Source: Earliella scabrosa (lineage: Eukaryota > Basidiomycota > Agaricomycetes > Polyporales > Polyporaceae). From it: a stretch of DNA of 64,000 bases. The stretch spans positions 1,178,001 through 1,242,000 of the forward strand of contig JABYQQ010000006.1 in NCBI GenBank assembly GCA_022605405.1, read 5' to 3'. The position numbers were made by a program, and so were the translations under genes. This document shows positions 44,693 to 57,026 of the stretch, piece after piece (positions within the stretch are counted from its first letter, which is position 1; the number at the start of each line of letters is the position of its first letter). A model generated the notes under the pieces. It saw only the letters and a list, made by a program, of their open reading frames with translations. It was not told where the DNA came from and made no database searches.

Positions 44693-45595
44693 GGTGTTTG
44701 ATGAGGACTCGTGGATTGTGGACGTTTTTACGAAACTGACGAGTGCCAGTGAGTCGTGCTGTATGTCATATCAACTCTCACGCTAGTAATGACAGTGGCC
44801 ATTTGAGTTCTTTACTTCTCCTGTATCTGCAACGTACTTATCATCGTGTTCCGCAACTGAGAGTCAATGCCCTGGAGAGTGACTTGTAATGTGCCCCAGC
44901 ACACCGTTTCAAGCAGGATAAGTAGACGAGTCCGATGATATCGGAGTGGTAGGGTAGCGGGCGCCTGACTGCTCTTCTCCGCACCACCACCATCCTCTTG
45001 CATCCTGCAGGCTGAGCATACTCTATGCTGTCATCTGACTCGTCAATGGCCATGACCTGGAATCCGCACGACCATCGCACGCACCAGGACTTGAAGCTTG
45101 AAGCTTGAAGGATCCAGACAGGGAGGGTGGACTGAATCTTCAGGAGAGGTATGTCTGTCTGTGAGCGTTATCTTGAATATGAGCTCAGCTCGTCTTGCGA
45201 CCTCCATGCATCCGCGCGGCCGCTGCAGCTGCCAATGTTAATGGCTGCCTGCTTTTGGGGCAGGACGTGATGACACGTATATTATCCGGTTGAGGGGCGG
45301 AACACTGTGAGAGAACAGGCTGGACCTTGTACTACTAAACCGCGCTAGAGGTATGTTCCAGCGGCATCCCATGTGTCATCATCACCCACATACTCATGAT
45401 CAGGCGTCAAGTCGTCCTGCTCCTGCTCCTTCGCCGACTTGGAGCTCCACACGGACGGTGTGACTCTATCGCACATCTCCAGATCCGGATATCGCGAATC
45501 ATTCCCTCAAGCGTCCCCATCGGCGATCCCGCACGTACGTCGTGATTCAGAGTTTGCACTCGTGCATCGTTCATGACATCCGGTGTGCTCAGATC
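44693..45595. other. Intergenic, no supported gene
   Basis: Between the tyrosinase stop and the next F-box start. A short triplication of TTGAAGC occurs near 45090. I see no gene, promoter or element here. Confidence 0.5.
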
Positions 45596-47545
45596 ATGCT
45601 TGATCGCATTCCCTTCGAGATCACAGACGCCATTATCGGACACGTCGACGTACTCGACCACCCAACGTTGCGCGTATGCGCTCTTGTCTGCCGCGCCTGG
45701 CTTCCAGCCAGCCGACACCGCCTGTTCCAGAAGATACAGATTGACTCGGAAGAGGTGTACCGCCGTTTTGTCAGTAACGTGCTGCACTCGGAGGCCGTGC
45801 GGCAGCTTCAAGCCACGAGACTTCTCACGATTGATTGTGGCCGATGGGACGACTCCTCAGTGACTACCCGACCAGACGACGCTGTCTTGCCCAAGAGCTA
45901 CCCAGCCTCTCGCCTGTTCTTCCTGCAGGTGTCTGGTCATCTGCCGAACGTCCGACATATCTACATCCATCGCGCAACTTGGGATGCCCCTTTGCCCGAT
46001 CCACGCGAGCCTCTCCTCTTGCAAGGATTCCCATCACTTGTGTCATTATGGCTCACGGATTGCAGCCTTCCATCCGTTAGCTTCCTGCGACGAATCCTTA
46101 CCTCTCTACCTCGGCTGCGCTGGCTCTCGTTGAACGGGGTCTCATTCCCGCCATCTTCATCGCAATCGCGCCCTGAGCGGTCACTCGTGTTCACGGCGGG
46201 CATACCCACATTTTGACCGATCGAAGATCGGGCGAAAATGCGCCGTTCAAGAACGCCTATTTGGCGCTATTTTGACCTGATTTTGGCCGATCGGGAAGGC
46301 GCGTTCTCGGGCGCATTTTGTCCGCATTTTGGCCTTTCCGAAAGGAGGACTCGCTTGTCGTGTACCGTCCGGTCGAAAATTCAGCAGACAGGTGACCTGG
46401 ATGGCGCTTATCTGCCCGGTGAACCGACCGTCTAAAAGGTGGCCCCAGGTTACCATTTCGGGAGATTATGGCCGGTCCGGAAGACAGCCCTGCCGCCGGT
46501 CACGTATGTTGCCTGCTAGGTGACTTTTCGCCCATTCAAAACTCGGCAAACAACGGGCGAAAAGTGTTCCAAAAACCGTACAAAAGGCATGGGCAGTGGC
46601 CGAATTTTCGGCCAGCCAAAATGCGACCAGCGGCCGATCTGTTGGCCGTCTGATGACCGGACAAAAAGGATGGACTTTTGGCCGGACCTTTTCGCCCATC
46701 CGAAATCCGGATGTCACGGCGCCTTTCCGATGGGCCAACACACGGTCAAAATAGCGCCAAATAGGCGATCTTGAACGGCGCATTTTCGCCCGATCTTCGA
46801 CCGGTCAAAATGTGGGTATGCCCGCCGTGGTTGAAACTCAAATGCATCCGGCCTCCTGTTGCGTACAACTCGATGGGGCAGACCGGTCGCTCTTTCAAGT
46901 TCAAGGCGCTAGAAACCCTTCGCCTCATTTACGTGGCAGAAGACGTTTACCTGGTCCCCTTCCTATCATGGCTCGCTGTCGAGCTACGTGCCCTAGAGGT
47001 CGAGGAGCTGTCTTATGGCGTCAGCGATGTGGGGTCGACCCCGCTCTCGTCCTCCTGGTCGCTCAGGCAGAGTCATCTGGCCGTGCTACACGCGCTCGCT
47101 TCGCGCGTTGTCAACTTGACATATGATCCATCAGGTCTGTCGTTGGTCCCTTCCTCTCTTCGATTGATTGGATCATGCTCATACGTCGATGCGCAGGCAT
47201 ACTCAACTTTCCGATCGCGTGCTTCGGCAGGCTGCGTGCTTTCACCATCAGCATGACCTGGACCTGCTGGGCGGAGGTGTTTCTCATCTTGAGAGAGCTG
47301 TCCGCCCGCATCAGGTCCCTTCAGCTCAGTGACGTGTATAGTCGTGCATAGAGGACGAGGAAGTCGCGGAGTTGGACGTTGTCCTCGGCGCGCGGGCATT
47401 CTGGGACCTGGAGGAGCTGGACATCGACATGTGCGTTGTGGAGGCGCAGATGCAGCCTGGGATGCAAGAGGAGATAACCGCGCATATACGGAGTCGTCTG
47501 CCTCGGCTCGTGACCCAGAGCGGGGTCAAGCTGCAGATTTCATAG
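45596..47545 (+). pseudogene. F-box/LRR protein gene broken by a MITE and a frameshift
   Basis: Exon 1 is 45596..46191 plus 46833..47134, separated by a 638-bp element; exon 2 starts at 47197. The N-terminus is an F-box (IPFEITDAIIGHVDVLD, CALVCRAWLPASRH), followed by leucine-rich segments. Removing the element and one GTT restores SLVLKLKCIRPP. Exon 2 follows the same course as the paralogue at 54959-56362, but a stop at 47349 interrupts it. The expected C-terminal part (AFWDLEELDIDM to a stop at 47543) continues in another frame, so there is a small indel near 47340-47353, or an unrecognised intron. Both the insertion and the frame change point to a dying gene. Confidence 0.75.
46192..46829. 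mobile_element. 638-bp non-autonomous element, 86-bp inverted repeats
   Basis: Both ends begin CACGGCGGGCATACCCACAT; the inverted repeats run 86 bp with two or three mismatches. A GTT duplication (46189-46191 and 46830-46832) flanks it. CAC- ends with a 3-bp duplication fit the CACTA/CMC group. The centre is rich in GGCCGAA/TTTCGGCC motifs, with no gene. Confidence 0.88.
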
Positions 47546-47780
47546 TGCGTGGTTGAGCTCCTTTGTGGTCCATGCATCGACTGACTTGGCTGCTTTCAGT
47601 CATCCTACATCTTGATGGCGGTCTCGAAATTGGACCTATATGCACAACTGATGCCCAAATATATTCCATCGACCGCCCGCAGTCCAAATCCCCGTATTAG
47701 ATCACCCTAGTCGGTTCGTCACCGACTTCCCGTGCACTTGACCATCCACCGACACCGTACAAGGCCGTTCGTGCGTGAAA

Positions 47781-49882
47781 TCACGAGCTCCCTTCCGTTC
47801 TCCTCAACGGGGTAAGGGCGCCTGCAGATAGCGGCTGGTCGTCGCTTTTCTCCACGAGTTGCACAGGAGCCACGTTCGAGTTGGTCGATTGTGAGCCTCC
47901 GTACGTGTGCGTCTCCGAGATCTGGGACCCGTCGACAGAACCAGATCCCGCCCCGTTTGTGCTCGGCCTGTGCTCCCACGAGTGGTAGGCAGGCGGGAGG
48001 CGGCCGGAACCCGAACGGACGAGGCCTCCGACAGGGCCGCCGTCTTCGTGGCGGAGCGATGCATCCGGGGACGTCGGGGCGGGAGACTGCATGAAGGATG
48101 TGGTGCGCGCCCACGAAGCCGTGCTCTCTGAGAGCGCCATGGGCGAGGCTGGCAGGGGAGCAGGCGTGTCCGGGTCTCTTCTGCCGTGACCACCCTCGCT
48201 GGCTATCAATGCCGTTGAGGAGGCCATGGCGGGGCTTCGCTGGTCGCTTCGGGAGTTGCCATGACGGTCGTCGTGGGTGCTCCGTCGACCACGACCGACG
48301 CGCCAGAGCATGAACGCGGCTATGGCGAGGACTAAGGCCCCCGCTCCGCCGAAAACGCCGCCGACGATCGCACCAATATTCGTTTGGCTAGTGGTGTCGG
48401 TCCCGTTCGCGGCGTTTGCTTGTGTGGGGCTGTCGGCAGCGATAGCTGTTGACTATAGGAAGGGACAGAATCGCGACGCATGCCAATCAGTCACATATCG
48501 CATACATATGATCAGTCATTTAGCTCACAGTTTGCGATGAAGAGGTCATGATGGAAGATTCGCTGTTCGAATTCGTGATGGTAGCGAGCGACGTGGAGGA
48601 ATCCAGTATTGAAGATTGCGTCTGTACAGACTGTACAGACCGCCATGAGGATGAGCATGCTCGCGACATTGGGAGCATTACTGACTCACAACGACAGTGG
48701 CTGAAGAGTCGCTGGCAGAAGTCACTTTCTGGGACTGGGACGAAGGCGCAGCCGGTGTTGACGGCTCCGGGGGAGATATCTAGTGAGAGAGGTGGTTCCG
48801 TCAATGCTGTCTCGCGCATCCTCGGACTCTATGTCAGCTCACAGGGTCAGTAGGGGCCACGGGTTCATCGCTTCTGCTCGTGCTTTGGGTAGTAGGCACG
48901 GGTATCGGAGTGACTGAAGGAGATATTTGGTTCGGGCAACGTGTGAAGGTGTTGTTGTTGTTCGCATTGTGACTGCGAACAGCATTTTGTTTAGTCCAGA
49001 CACTGCAAACATTGGTACGATCAGGATCCAAATGCTGCGGGAAGATCGTATCTCGAGCAAATTTGGCTCACTAAAACCACGCGCCGTCATCCCATCCGCC
49101 ATACACGAAGTCGTCCAGACGGATATCTTTGTTGCAGACGGCTCGCTGGATGTCCGCTGGCAGCCTACGACGACGTCGTCAAAATGACATCGTTCACACA
49201 CAAGAGGCGAACTCACGAATGGTTCGTTCCTGCACCACAGTTCCTCTTGTACAAGCCGTACGTCCCCCTCGCCGCGTCCATACCGATGGTACCCCCGTCC
49301 TTCGTATCGTACTGGCAGCTGAGATGGGTAAGTACTCATTATATTACTCATTAAATTCAAGTCGGGCGATGCTCACTTCATGCATAACATACTGAGCTGG
49401 AACGCGACAGTATTGCAACAACACGCGGCTTTAGACGTCGTACGACGAGTACGTTGAGCACGGGGTATGCAACGAGGAAACCACTGTGATCGTACCGACT
49501 TGGTCATCGCATTGATCTCCGGGCGTGTTTGGCCTGAACTTGGGTACTTGATCTAAGCCGCGCGAGCACGAGCAAGTCAGTATCTGTATTAATTTCCACA
49601 CGATCTGGCCGTGACGGCAGGCTTGCAGAGTCATACTCACAATCGGGATTGCATATTTGACGCAGCCGTTCGTAGGTGACGCCTAGACTTCGACGTCAGC
49701 TCGATTTCGTCCAATACGAAGTCGAGGGACACCTTACACGGAGACTCTCCAACGACGCTCGAATACCACTCCATCTGCCTGCTCACACAGGTCGTTTCGC
49801 CTGCATTTGTACCCTGGATTGATGCTAGCATTTGGACGAGGACTGCTGCCGCTGTCAACGTGATGATCTTGTGCGAGGCCAT
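47781..49882 (-). CDS. Type I membrane protein with Cys-rich ectodomain (499 aa)
   Basis: Ten exons: 49738..49882, 49641..49682, 49496..49552, 49377..49428, 49217..49318, 49078..49164, 48843..49002, 48690..48779, 48529..48621 and 47781..48452. Residues 1-31 form a signal peptide (ending near GTNAGETTC). The ectodomain has ordered cysteines: WYSSVVGESPC, YERLRQICNPDY, QCDDQVAACCCN, FQLSMLC, CQYD, VCNKDIRLDDF. A Ser/Thr/Pro-rich stalk leads to a single membrane helix (IGAIVGGVFGGAGALVLAIA) and a ~190-residue Ser-rich cytosolic tail. The topology is that of a cell-surface sensor or adhesin-like protein; no ligand can be inferred. Paralogue at 60554-62475 shares exon borders in the ectodomain. 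Confidence 0.78.
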
Positions 49883-50095
49883 CGCGATCACTGCGTGAAC
49901 TGCCACAGAAGATATTGGTCGGGAGGATGAGCAGTGAGGGCTCTGGAAAGGTTGAGGGCGAAAGCGGGGGTCCTGGGTTGAAGGAGCTGAGTGCAGGAAG
50001 AGAGAAGGCTATAGCGACCGGCGGCGTCCGTGAGGTGCAATTCTGACGCTGAATCGGGTTCAATCAATCATAACGAGACGTCGTCTATCTGCTGG

Positions 50096-50672
50096 ATGAG
50101 AGTCGGTGCCAAGTCCTATCCGCATGATGTGCATATCTACCCCGATGCTCGCAGTCGCAGTCGCGGTGTCGTGCTGTGCCCTAACGCGGTCATGTACACA
50201 GCCGGAGTGTTGTTCATGTCAGAATACCCGGCCAGACCTGAACGACATATCATGATCTCACGCGAGTGGGTTCTTGGCAATGGAACCGCATCGAGCTCGA
50301 CGGGACCTGTCATTCGTGACACCAAGGGGTAGCTTCTATTGCTTCAAAACCATCAGTCGGGCTCTTTCCAAAGCAGGTGTAGTTCAGCTCTACCTTGGGG
50401 AACCTGGCTCAACGTAATTCATATGACAGACAACGGCGTGACCTGGTGACAGCGTCGGATCTTCTGGTACGAGACGAGTAAAGAATCAGTCTCCGCTTAC
50501 CATCCATCTCCTCCACTTCCACAGCTACTTAGCTCCGGATGTACTCCGACTGGAGGTGTAGAGATAAAAGGTGCTCCTGGATTACGCCGCTTGCGAGTCA
50601 CCGCTGTTGCTGGACCATCTCTGTGTGCAGGGTCGTTCCGAGTTCGGAGTGGCCGGCGGCGGCGGAGTGTGA
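50096..50672 (+). CDS. Possible five-exon hypothetical protein (118 aa)
   Basis: Exons 50096..50328, 50377..50413, 50453..50466, 50524..50554 and 50631..50672 give 119 codons. The first exon is protein-like, with YPHDVHIYPDARSRSRG and MISREWVLGNG. The later exons are tiny, and an alternative frame over 50453-50700 is also open, so the 3' structure is doubtful. No domain or signal found. Confidence 0.35.
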
Positions 50673-52291
50673 GACCAAACATCAAGGATGTAGCAGTTGC
50701 GTAAGGTTGCGCGCATTAAGAATGATGAGTGCATGGGGTGTCCTGACACAATGATCGGGCCATGCAGCGTTCCAACCCGAGCCATGGGATGAGGGCGAGA
50801 CAGCTGACAAGACAGTACTATGTAGCCTGAGTAGTGAGGAGAGTGAATAAACGCCAGGACATAGGAAGTTGCCCGCTTACATCGCAGATCGGATGGGTCT
50901 GGGGGCAGATATCCTGCAATGGACTTGAGTCGGTATTGTGTAGGGCATGCTGCATAAGCGTGACGTGCACTAGCCAGCTTCGCGGTGGAGGCGAGAGACA
51001 CGGCACAGCAAACACAGCAACATTGAACGGTCATACATAGAGCGGGCGTTAGGGTGTCATGTTATGAGAAAGCGTGCAACGAACGTCGACTGAGACACGT
51101 TTGGTCTCAGGCGGGTCAGAAAGTGGACAACACCGTCACTACTTACCTAGTACTAGCCCATCCGCTGGCAATGACGGCAGCCTCTTGTTCTTCAGCTCAT
51201 CGACCACGCCCAGGGGATGCCTACAGCAACTCTCGTCGATGGTCGCTCAATAGGGTCTGGAACCCGTCGGAGGGCCTAGGGACTTTCAAGAAGGAGACGG
51301 TGCTAGTCGTCCAGAGTCCGAGTCCTGGAGTCACGATTCCGAACCTTCATTATGTAAGCAATGTTGCTTCCTGCAGCCGCTCGTTCTAGCCACATTCCCA
51401 GGGTGCATCGTCTTCCAAGTTCCAACACACTCGTGTTACACAGTACGTCTTTGCCAGTGACCACGACCTTGTATCTGTGAGTCTGACAATGTCACATAGA
51501 CTGGCTAATGTAGCCTAGTCGCCGTGAGCGCCGAGGTCAGATAATCTCAGAATAATCCGCATCTCGGCGCTTACAGCTGGCCACGTCGCGTCCAACATTC
51601 TTTGCTCATAACTGGGCTTCACCGGGACAGAAAGTCGAATCTCTGGATAATGTGTATTCATGGTGAAAGAGAAGCATGTGCTGTAGTGGCGAACAACCTC
51701 GAGCAGCATATGTCGAACATACGGCCCTTGGGGCAACTTCGCCCTGATGCACCCCGCTCTGCGCGCACTGTCCGCCTTCCACCAGGGATTATCGGGATTG
51801 CTCGGATCAAGCGGTTGTCTTACCTACATGATGGAGCTAATGGTGAGTGTGACCACCCGCATTCCGCTGTCCATTGCTTCACCGTCCCCTCGTACTACAG
51901 CTATAGTAGCGGGCGCACGGCATGGAGAGCAAACTACCCAGCCTGTGGTATATGTCTCTTCTGTAGCCTGTGCCTAGCAAAATAAAAGGAAACGCTACAA
52001 GATATACCACCTCGATACTTTGCTCGATCTGCGACCGCCAGAAGCTGGCCTATCGTGCTTGGCGCTACTCCGATTCAAGCGCCCGGATTAAAAGCTAGCG
52101 TTCCGGATGCGTCACCGTTCCTGGTCTCCTTTCCAACCAACACCTACCCTCTTCGCTCACCATAGAGGTCTCTCTCTATTCTCTACACACGACGCGCTAC
52201 TTTTGAAGTCTCGTTCGACATCGTCGTGAGTAGTCTCTAGCGTCTCGCTCCTCTGTTCACATTCAACAAGACTCATCGGGGATTGTCCAGG
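50673..52291. other. Unresolved stretch with scattered open segments
   Basis: Pieces at 51230-51352 (ending on a GTAAGC donor) and 51740-51985 look partly coding on the + strand, but I could not join them into a gene. The last 250 bp serve as upstream region of the next gene. Confidence 0.3.
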
Positions 52292-54216
52292 ATGACGAGA
52301 CCCGGAGAAGAGGCCATTCCTGTCGACATGCTTGGAAGATACCCTGTTTACCGGCGTCAAAACACGTTGCGTTCCATGTCCAACGGTCACTCGAGCCCGT
52401 CGGCCATTGCCCTCCGTACAACAACTCCGACACAGACGAACCAGCGCCAAATTCCAGCATACGAACAACTAGTGGACGCCGGGAAAAAGGGGGAGGTAAA
52501 CGAGGTACCTCCTCGTAGGGAACGGCGGACTATGCGTGCGCAGGAGCTGAACGACGGGGAGGACGATGGTCGTAGCGAAGCAGGCGACAGCTCGTACTGC
52601 GAGGTGAGTGACGAGTCGGACGAGTCGTTCGTCGTGGAGGTCAAGAAACGGGCAAAGTGTCGCAAGAATAAGCACGCGGAGATGGTCGAGCAGCGGGACG
52701 ACGTCGTGGACATCAGCGCGGGGTCTAAGAAGACAACCGTGAAGGCTCCGCCGAACCCTGCACTTGAAAAGCTAGCCCCTCCGGTCGACAAGCGTCGTCG
52801 GGACTCAGACTTGCAGGACCAAGCCGACGATGCCTCCATCACGAGCAAGAGACGCAAAGTCGATGATAGCCAGAAGAGCGACGGCACGCAGCCGACTACA
52901 GACGTCTCTGGGTCGTGCTCCCAAGGACAGCCCGAGGACGAAACCCCTTCTCAGCCTCCGTTAGTTCAGCAGGTATTGAACTGCGAGGAGGTTCTCTGGG
53001 ATGTGGACCGCTACGACGCCTCCCAGCAACGTGCTCGCGCTGAGATGCTTCGGCGCAGGGCTGAGCTGGCGCTGGAGGGCAGTCTGTTGCCCCGCCAATG
53101 CGTTGCTTGCGCAGAGGTACAGGAGGCATGCACTCAGCGCCGTAAGACTGTCGGCTGCGTCCGGTGCAATGCCAAGTCCATATTCTGCTCGTTCAGACGC
53201 GGTATGTGTGTCGATGCAGCACCCGACGTTGAGACTAATGCCCACATCTCCCTTCTACCCAGATGTCTCCGCGATTCCAGTTGATGCGCGTCTCTCCCAA
53301 GTACTGGACTCGGTCGACCAGTCCTTGATGGGCATCTCCGGACACCAAAAGTGGATGGGGCAGGCTCTCTTAGGTCTTTCAGCGCGCGTCGATGCTATGG
53401 ATGCCGACCACGCTGCTCAGCATGACGTCCTGAAGACCTACTTCGACGCTTTGAAGCTCGAGATGGTCACTGCTGTTCGCAATGTGGTTTCCGAGGTACT
53501 AGCCTCCCAGCCCGGGGGGAATCGGGCCCCGACACTTGTTTCCCGCGCTTTGCCTCACCGACCTCCCTCCCACCCGAACGCCTTCTCGGCAGCACCATCG
53601 CACGCGTACTACTTCCACCGAGGATGCGCGCACACACACGGACGGCCATCCAACGTGAGACCGTCTTCCGAGTCCGGCCAGTGGGTCCCCGTTCCTGTCG
53701 GCTACCCGGACGATCCGATGGGCGAACAGGGTGCGTTTGACGGGCCGGACAACGCCACAGCCGTCGACGATGGTGTCCAAGGCAGAGAAGGATACGTCCA
53801 GGTGACTATCGCCTACACCTGTTTCTCGAACGTCACATCATTCTCACACTCGCCACCGCAGGACCACACTGGCCAATTCGACTTTGAGGACGCTCTGATG
53901 TCCGATCACCCCGGCGGCCACGACCTCCAGACTTTCGAAGTCCCCGTCTACAGTGGTCCCGAGCCTACACAGCGCGGCACTTGCGATGAGATCACCTTGC
54001 GGGCACTCCAGTCCTTCGGTATGTCAACAGCAACGCCCTCGGTGCGCCCGCGTTCGTACATACTCACGGCTGATTGCAGAAGGAGCTCGCATTCCTGCCT
54101 ACGCCGCCCAAGCGCGTGATGGAAGGCACGTAGCCCATAACACTGCTGGGGCTCCCCGCCGCCCGGGACATACTGGCGGCATGCATGGAGCTCCAGTCTA
54201 CATGGCGCGCAAATGA
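52292..54216 (+). CDS. Zn2Cys6-motif protein (580 aa)
   Basis: Exons 52292..53201, 53263..53801, 53862..54018 and 54080..54216. The motif at residues 270-299 has spacing C-x2-C-x6-C-x8-C-x2-C-x6-C (CVACAEVQEAC, GCVRCNAKSIFC), within the range of fungal binuclear zinc clusters that bind DNA. It is unusual that the cluster lies mid-protein, after 270 residues rich in acidic and basic runs with candidate nuclear signals (KKRAKCRKNKH, KRRRD, SKRRKVDD). After it comes a helical segment (QVLDSVDQSLMGISGHQ, ALKLEMVTAVRNVVSEVLAS) that could dimerise, then a Pro/His-rich tail. No fungal-TF middle homology domain is evident. A transcription regulator is likely but inferred. Confidence 0.72.
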
Positions 54217-54958
54217 TGTGAACATCTTCATGCTTCGATCGCGCGAGTCAAAAGCTGGTGGCAGCGGATTCCTCACCGAGGTGTCGCCCCGATTAGCGTG
54301 GTCTTGGTCGATCACGATCCTGGGTGTTGGGTGAACCGACTGAAAGGTCGTTTGTGCTACATAATGTACGGGTGCGAAATTAATTGGAACGTAGGCATTA
54401 ACTACGGATCTCCTGTACATACAGAAAATGTCCGCCGGGTGTCAGTCATTCCATGTCTTCTATCCTATCACCAAATCATCATTATTGGTAGCCAAACGAG
54501 ATATGCCATAGAATCTCGAAGGGCAAAGGGGGTACTGAGCAAGCAGCGACACACTTGCACAGCGCACCTACTCGTGCTTCCGGCGCTACATCCACATTGA
54601 CCACATTCTGTGGGTGTCTCATGTGTGATCCCCCTCTCCTCTACACCTTTGGACTCATAGTCGTCATGACTTTTAGGCTAGCATGACTCCTCCTGACCAA
54701 ACGAAGAGATCGGTGTGCCAGGTGCTCGGTCACATTCGACTTGATAGCTTTCCGGTCCAAGACAACAGTCTCCGACTATGTCGCCGAAGCTCGGTGAATC
54801 CTCGTTCTCCCCGTCGAAGGTGTCGGTACGTTTATTGTCCTTGTAGAATCGGAAATTAACGCCTCAATTTCTGAGACCCGTGAGACTACATACCTCCTCC
54901 CAGCATGAGCTACGGCTATGCAGTTAGACCAGTACATCGAAAAAATGAACAGCACTAC
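54217..54958. other. Intergenic, no supported gene
   Basis: Lies between the convergent ends of the zinc-cluster gene and the F-box gene. Only short, non-coding-like frames. Confidence 0.45.
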
Positions 54959-56362
54959 TCACAATTGAATAAACAGCTCCACTGTCTCTCGCGCAAGAAG
55001 CTCAGGCAGCATACGCTCAATCATGACAGTGATCCCTTCCTGCTGTCCTCGCTCCTGTTTCCTAGTCACTCGTAGATCGATCTTCAAGTCTTGAAGACAC
55101 CGATAGGAGTCACCAGCAAGGACCGTGCCGACTCGTCCAAATTCGTCGTCAAGGGCTACAGGATACATGAGTCCGGGCGAACGCTTGTCACGTTGGATCT
55201 TCGCGAGCTCGATCGTGTACAGACAAGCGATCTCCATGTGGCGGATGCAAGCGGTGACTTGGGCGAGGGAGGTGCAAATGCGCTCCCATCCTACATATGG
55301 ATTGTCCATCGGGAGCACAATCTGGAGAGTGTCGAGATTCGTGAAGGCGGACATCGGAAAGTTCATGATGGCTTCGTTTCGGAAGCATGGCAATGAGCAT
55401 TCGAGGAATGATCAGACAGTAACGCAACTCGCACCTGACGGCTCATAGGATATGTGGGTGATATACTGAGCAGTTGCATGCAACAACTCAACGTGACGAT
55501 GGGTGAGATACCACTGCTTAGGAGGAGTGCTATATATTCCCGAGTATGGTCTCCATGAGAGATGCCGTGCATGAGAACAGGCCAGTGCGGTTCTTCCCAA
55601 CCATGTCAGCAGCGGATCGAGGCCGCAGGGATCATCCGGATCGTCATGGAGCAAAAGACTCTTGAGCGCTCTCAATGAGGGCCTGGTTGTTATTGGCTGT
55701 ACGACAGCTGATGCGTTCGCGGAGGTAGGATGGAGTTTCAGAGAGAGCTGTATTGCAACACTGCCAGAGAGCGGCACGGGCGACGTCTTGAACCGGACAG
55801 CAGAGAGGGAGAGTGTCTGAAGTTGTGGTAGGGACTTGAGCATGCATCGCAGAAAGTGGAGGGAGGGAAGGGAACAGTTCCTCAGGGACAGATCTGTCAG
55901 GACAGGGAACTTCAGAAATAGGAATGGCTCCTGGGCAAGGGGGAGAGTGTAGCGCCAGTCTGCAAACTGGATGTTCAACGTTTCCAGCTTCGGCATATGA
56001 CTTGCAGTGTAGACCAGGAAAAGACGAAAAAGGGAGGACGAGTCACTCGCGGCCTGTGTTGTAGACCTGCCTGCGTGACGATAGTTGGAACTTCCGTCGT
56101 AATCGGGGTAGAACAGGAGGACCTCTTTGGTGTATTGGAGGAATCGGTGGATGGTGTCCGAGTGGAGTACGTGATTGATAAAGCGGACGTACGGGGCGGT
56201 CCCCCAAAGCGAGATGCGCTCGCTAAGTTGGTGACGGCTGGCCGGAAGCCACTGGCGACATACGAGAGCGCACGACAGCAATGTGCTCCGATCGACGTCG
56301 ATCATCGGATTCAGGCATCCGATCACCTGGTCCGATATCTCGAAGGGCACCCGAGGTACCAT
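54959..56362 (-). CDS. F-box/LRR-like protein (446 aa)
   Basis: Exons 55435..56362 and 54959..55371 with a 63-nt intron (GTGCGA donor, CGAAG acceptor). The N-terminus is an F-box: VPFEISDQVIGCLN, then LLSCALVCRQWLPASRHQL. The remainder has leucine-rich strands (LETLNIQFADW, LTDLSLRNCSLPSLHFL). It is the intact paralogue of the broken gene at 45596, sharing the CALVCR-WLPASRH block, the LRNCSLPS-F/HFLR block and the intron position after YEPSG. Likely an SCF substrate adaptor, by family. Confidence 0.82.
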
Positions 56363-57026
56363 CTCACCAGCACGATAGGCAGTCAGTCACATACAGGACT
56401 CAATACACAGCAGATGTTAACGACATACTTCGAGAACCCGGGACTGTGCGCCGAATCCCATCCTGCTTGCCGCATGCGAGGGTCTCTTGTTGCGGTGTTG
56501 CGTGAGTAGGAACGTTCGATGCGTTGTCACGGAGGCATTTATATCTAGTCGCTATCATCGGCCGAGTGTCTTCCACGAGGTGCCTTCAGATCTCTAGGAT
56601 GCAGCTGATTAGTACAGCCTCATGGTTGACATGAGCTTCGATCCACGCTGATACAGCACACCTATAGGACTCACGTCATCGGTACGGTGTACCCATCCAA
56701 CCTAAGACCATGGGGTCTGGGAGTGTTCCAGCAGCTCAGCGGTGGGAATCGTACAGCGAGAGCGGAGGATGTGTAAACCGGTGCCAATGCAAGCACGCAT
56801 TTCTGACACTGGCACGAACCCGGCTGTACCTAACACCGGGCAAGTTATGTCATAGACTTACGCTGGAAGTCCCAAGTCGTGTGAGGCAGGACAATTGATT
56901 GGCCCGGTTCGATTCTCAGGGTCCCATTCCTGATTAGAATGGTAAATTGGTAGTAACGAATGGACGGGGAAGATAGACGGTGCAATTGTACACAGCGGAG
57001 ACCCGAGTCAACAATACGTGGCGCGC

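Noticed and set aside
53001..54119. Separate 372-codon ORF inside the zinc-cluster gene
   Set aside because: It is a second frame of exon 1 followed by the true exons 2-3 and two unspliced introns; splicing explains it better.
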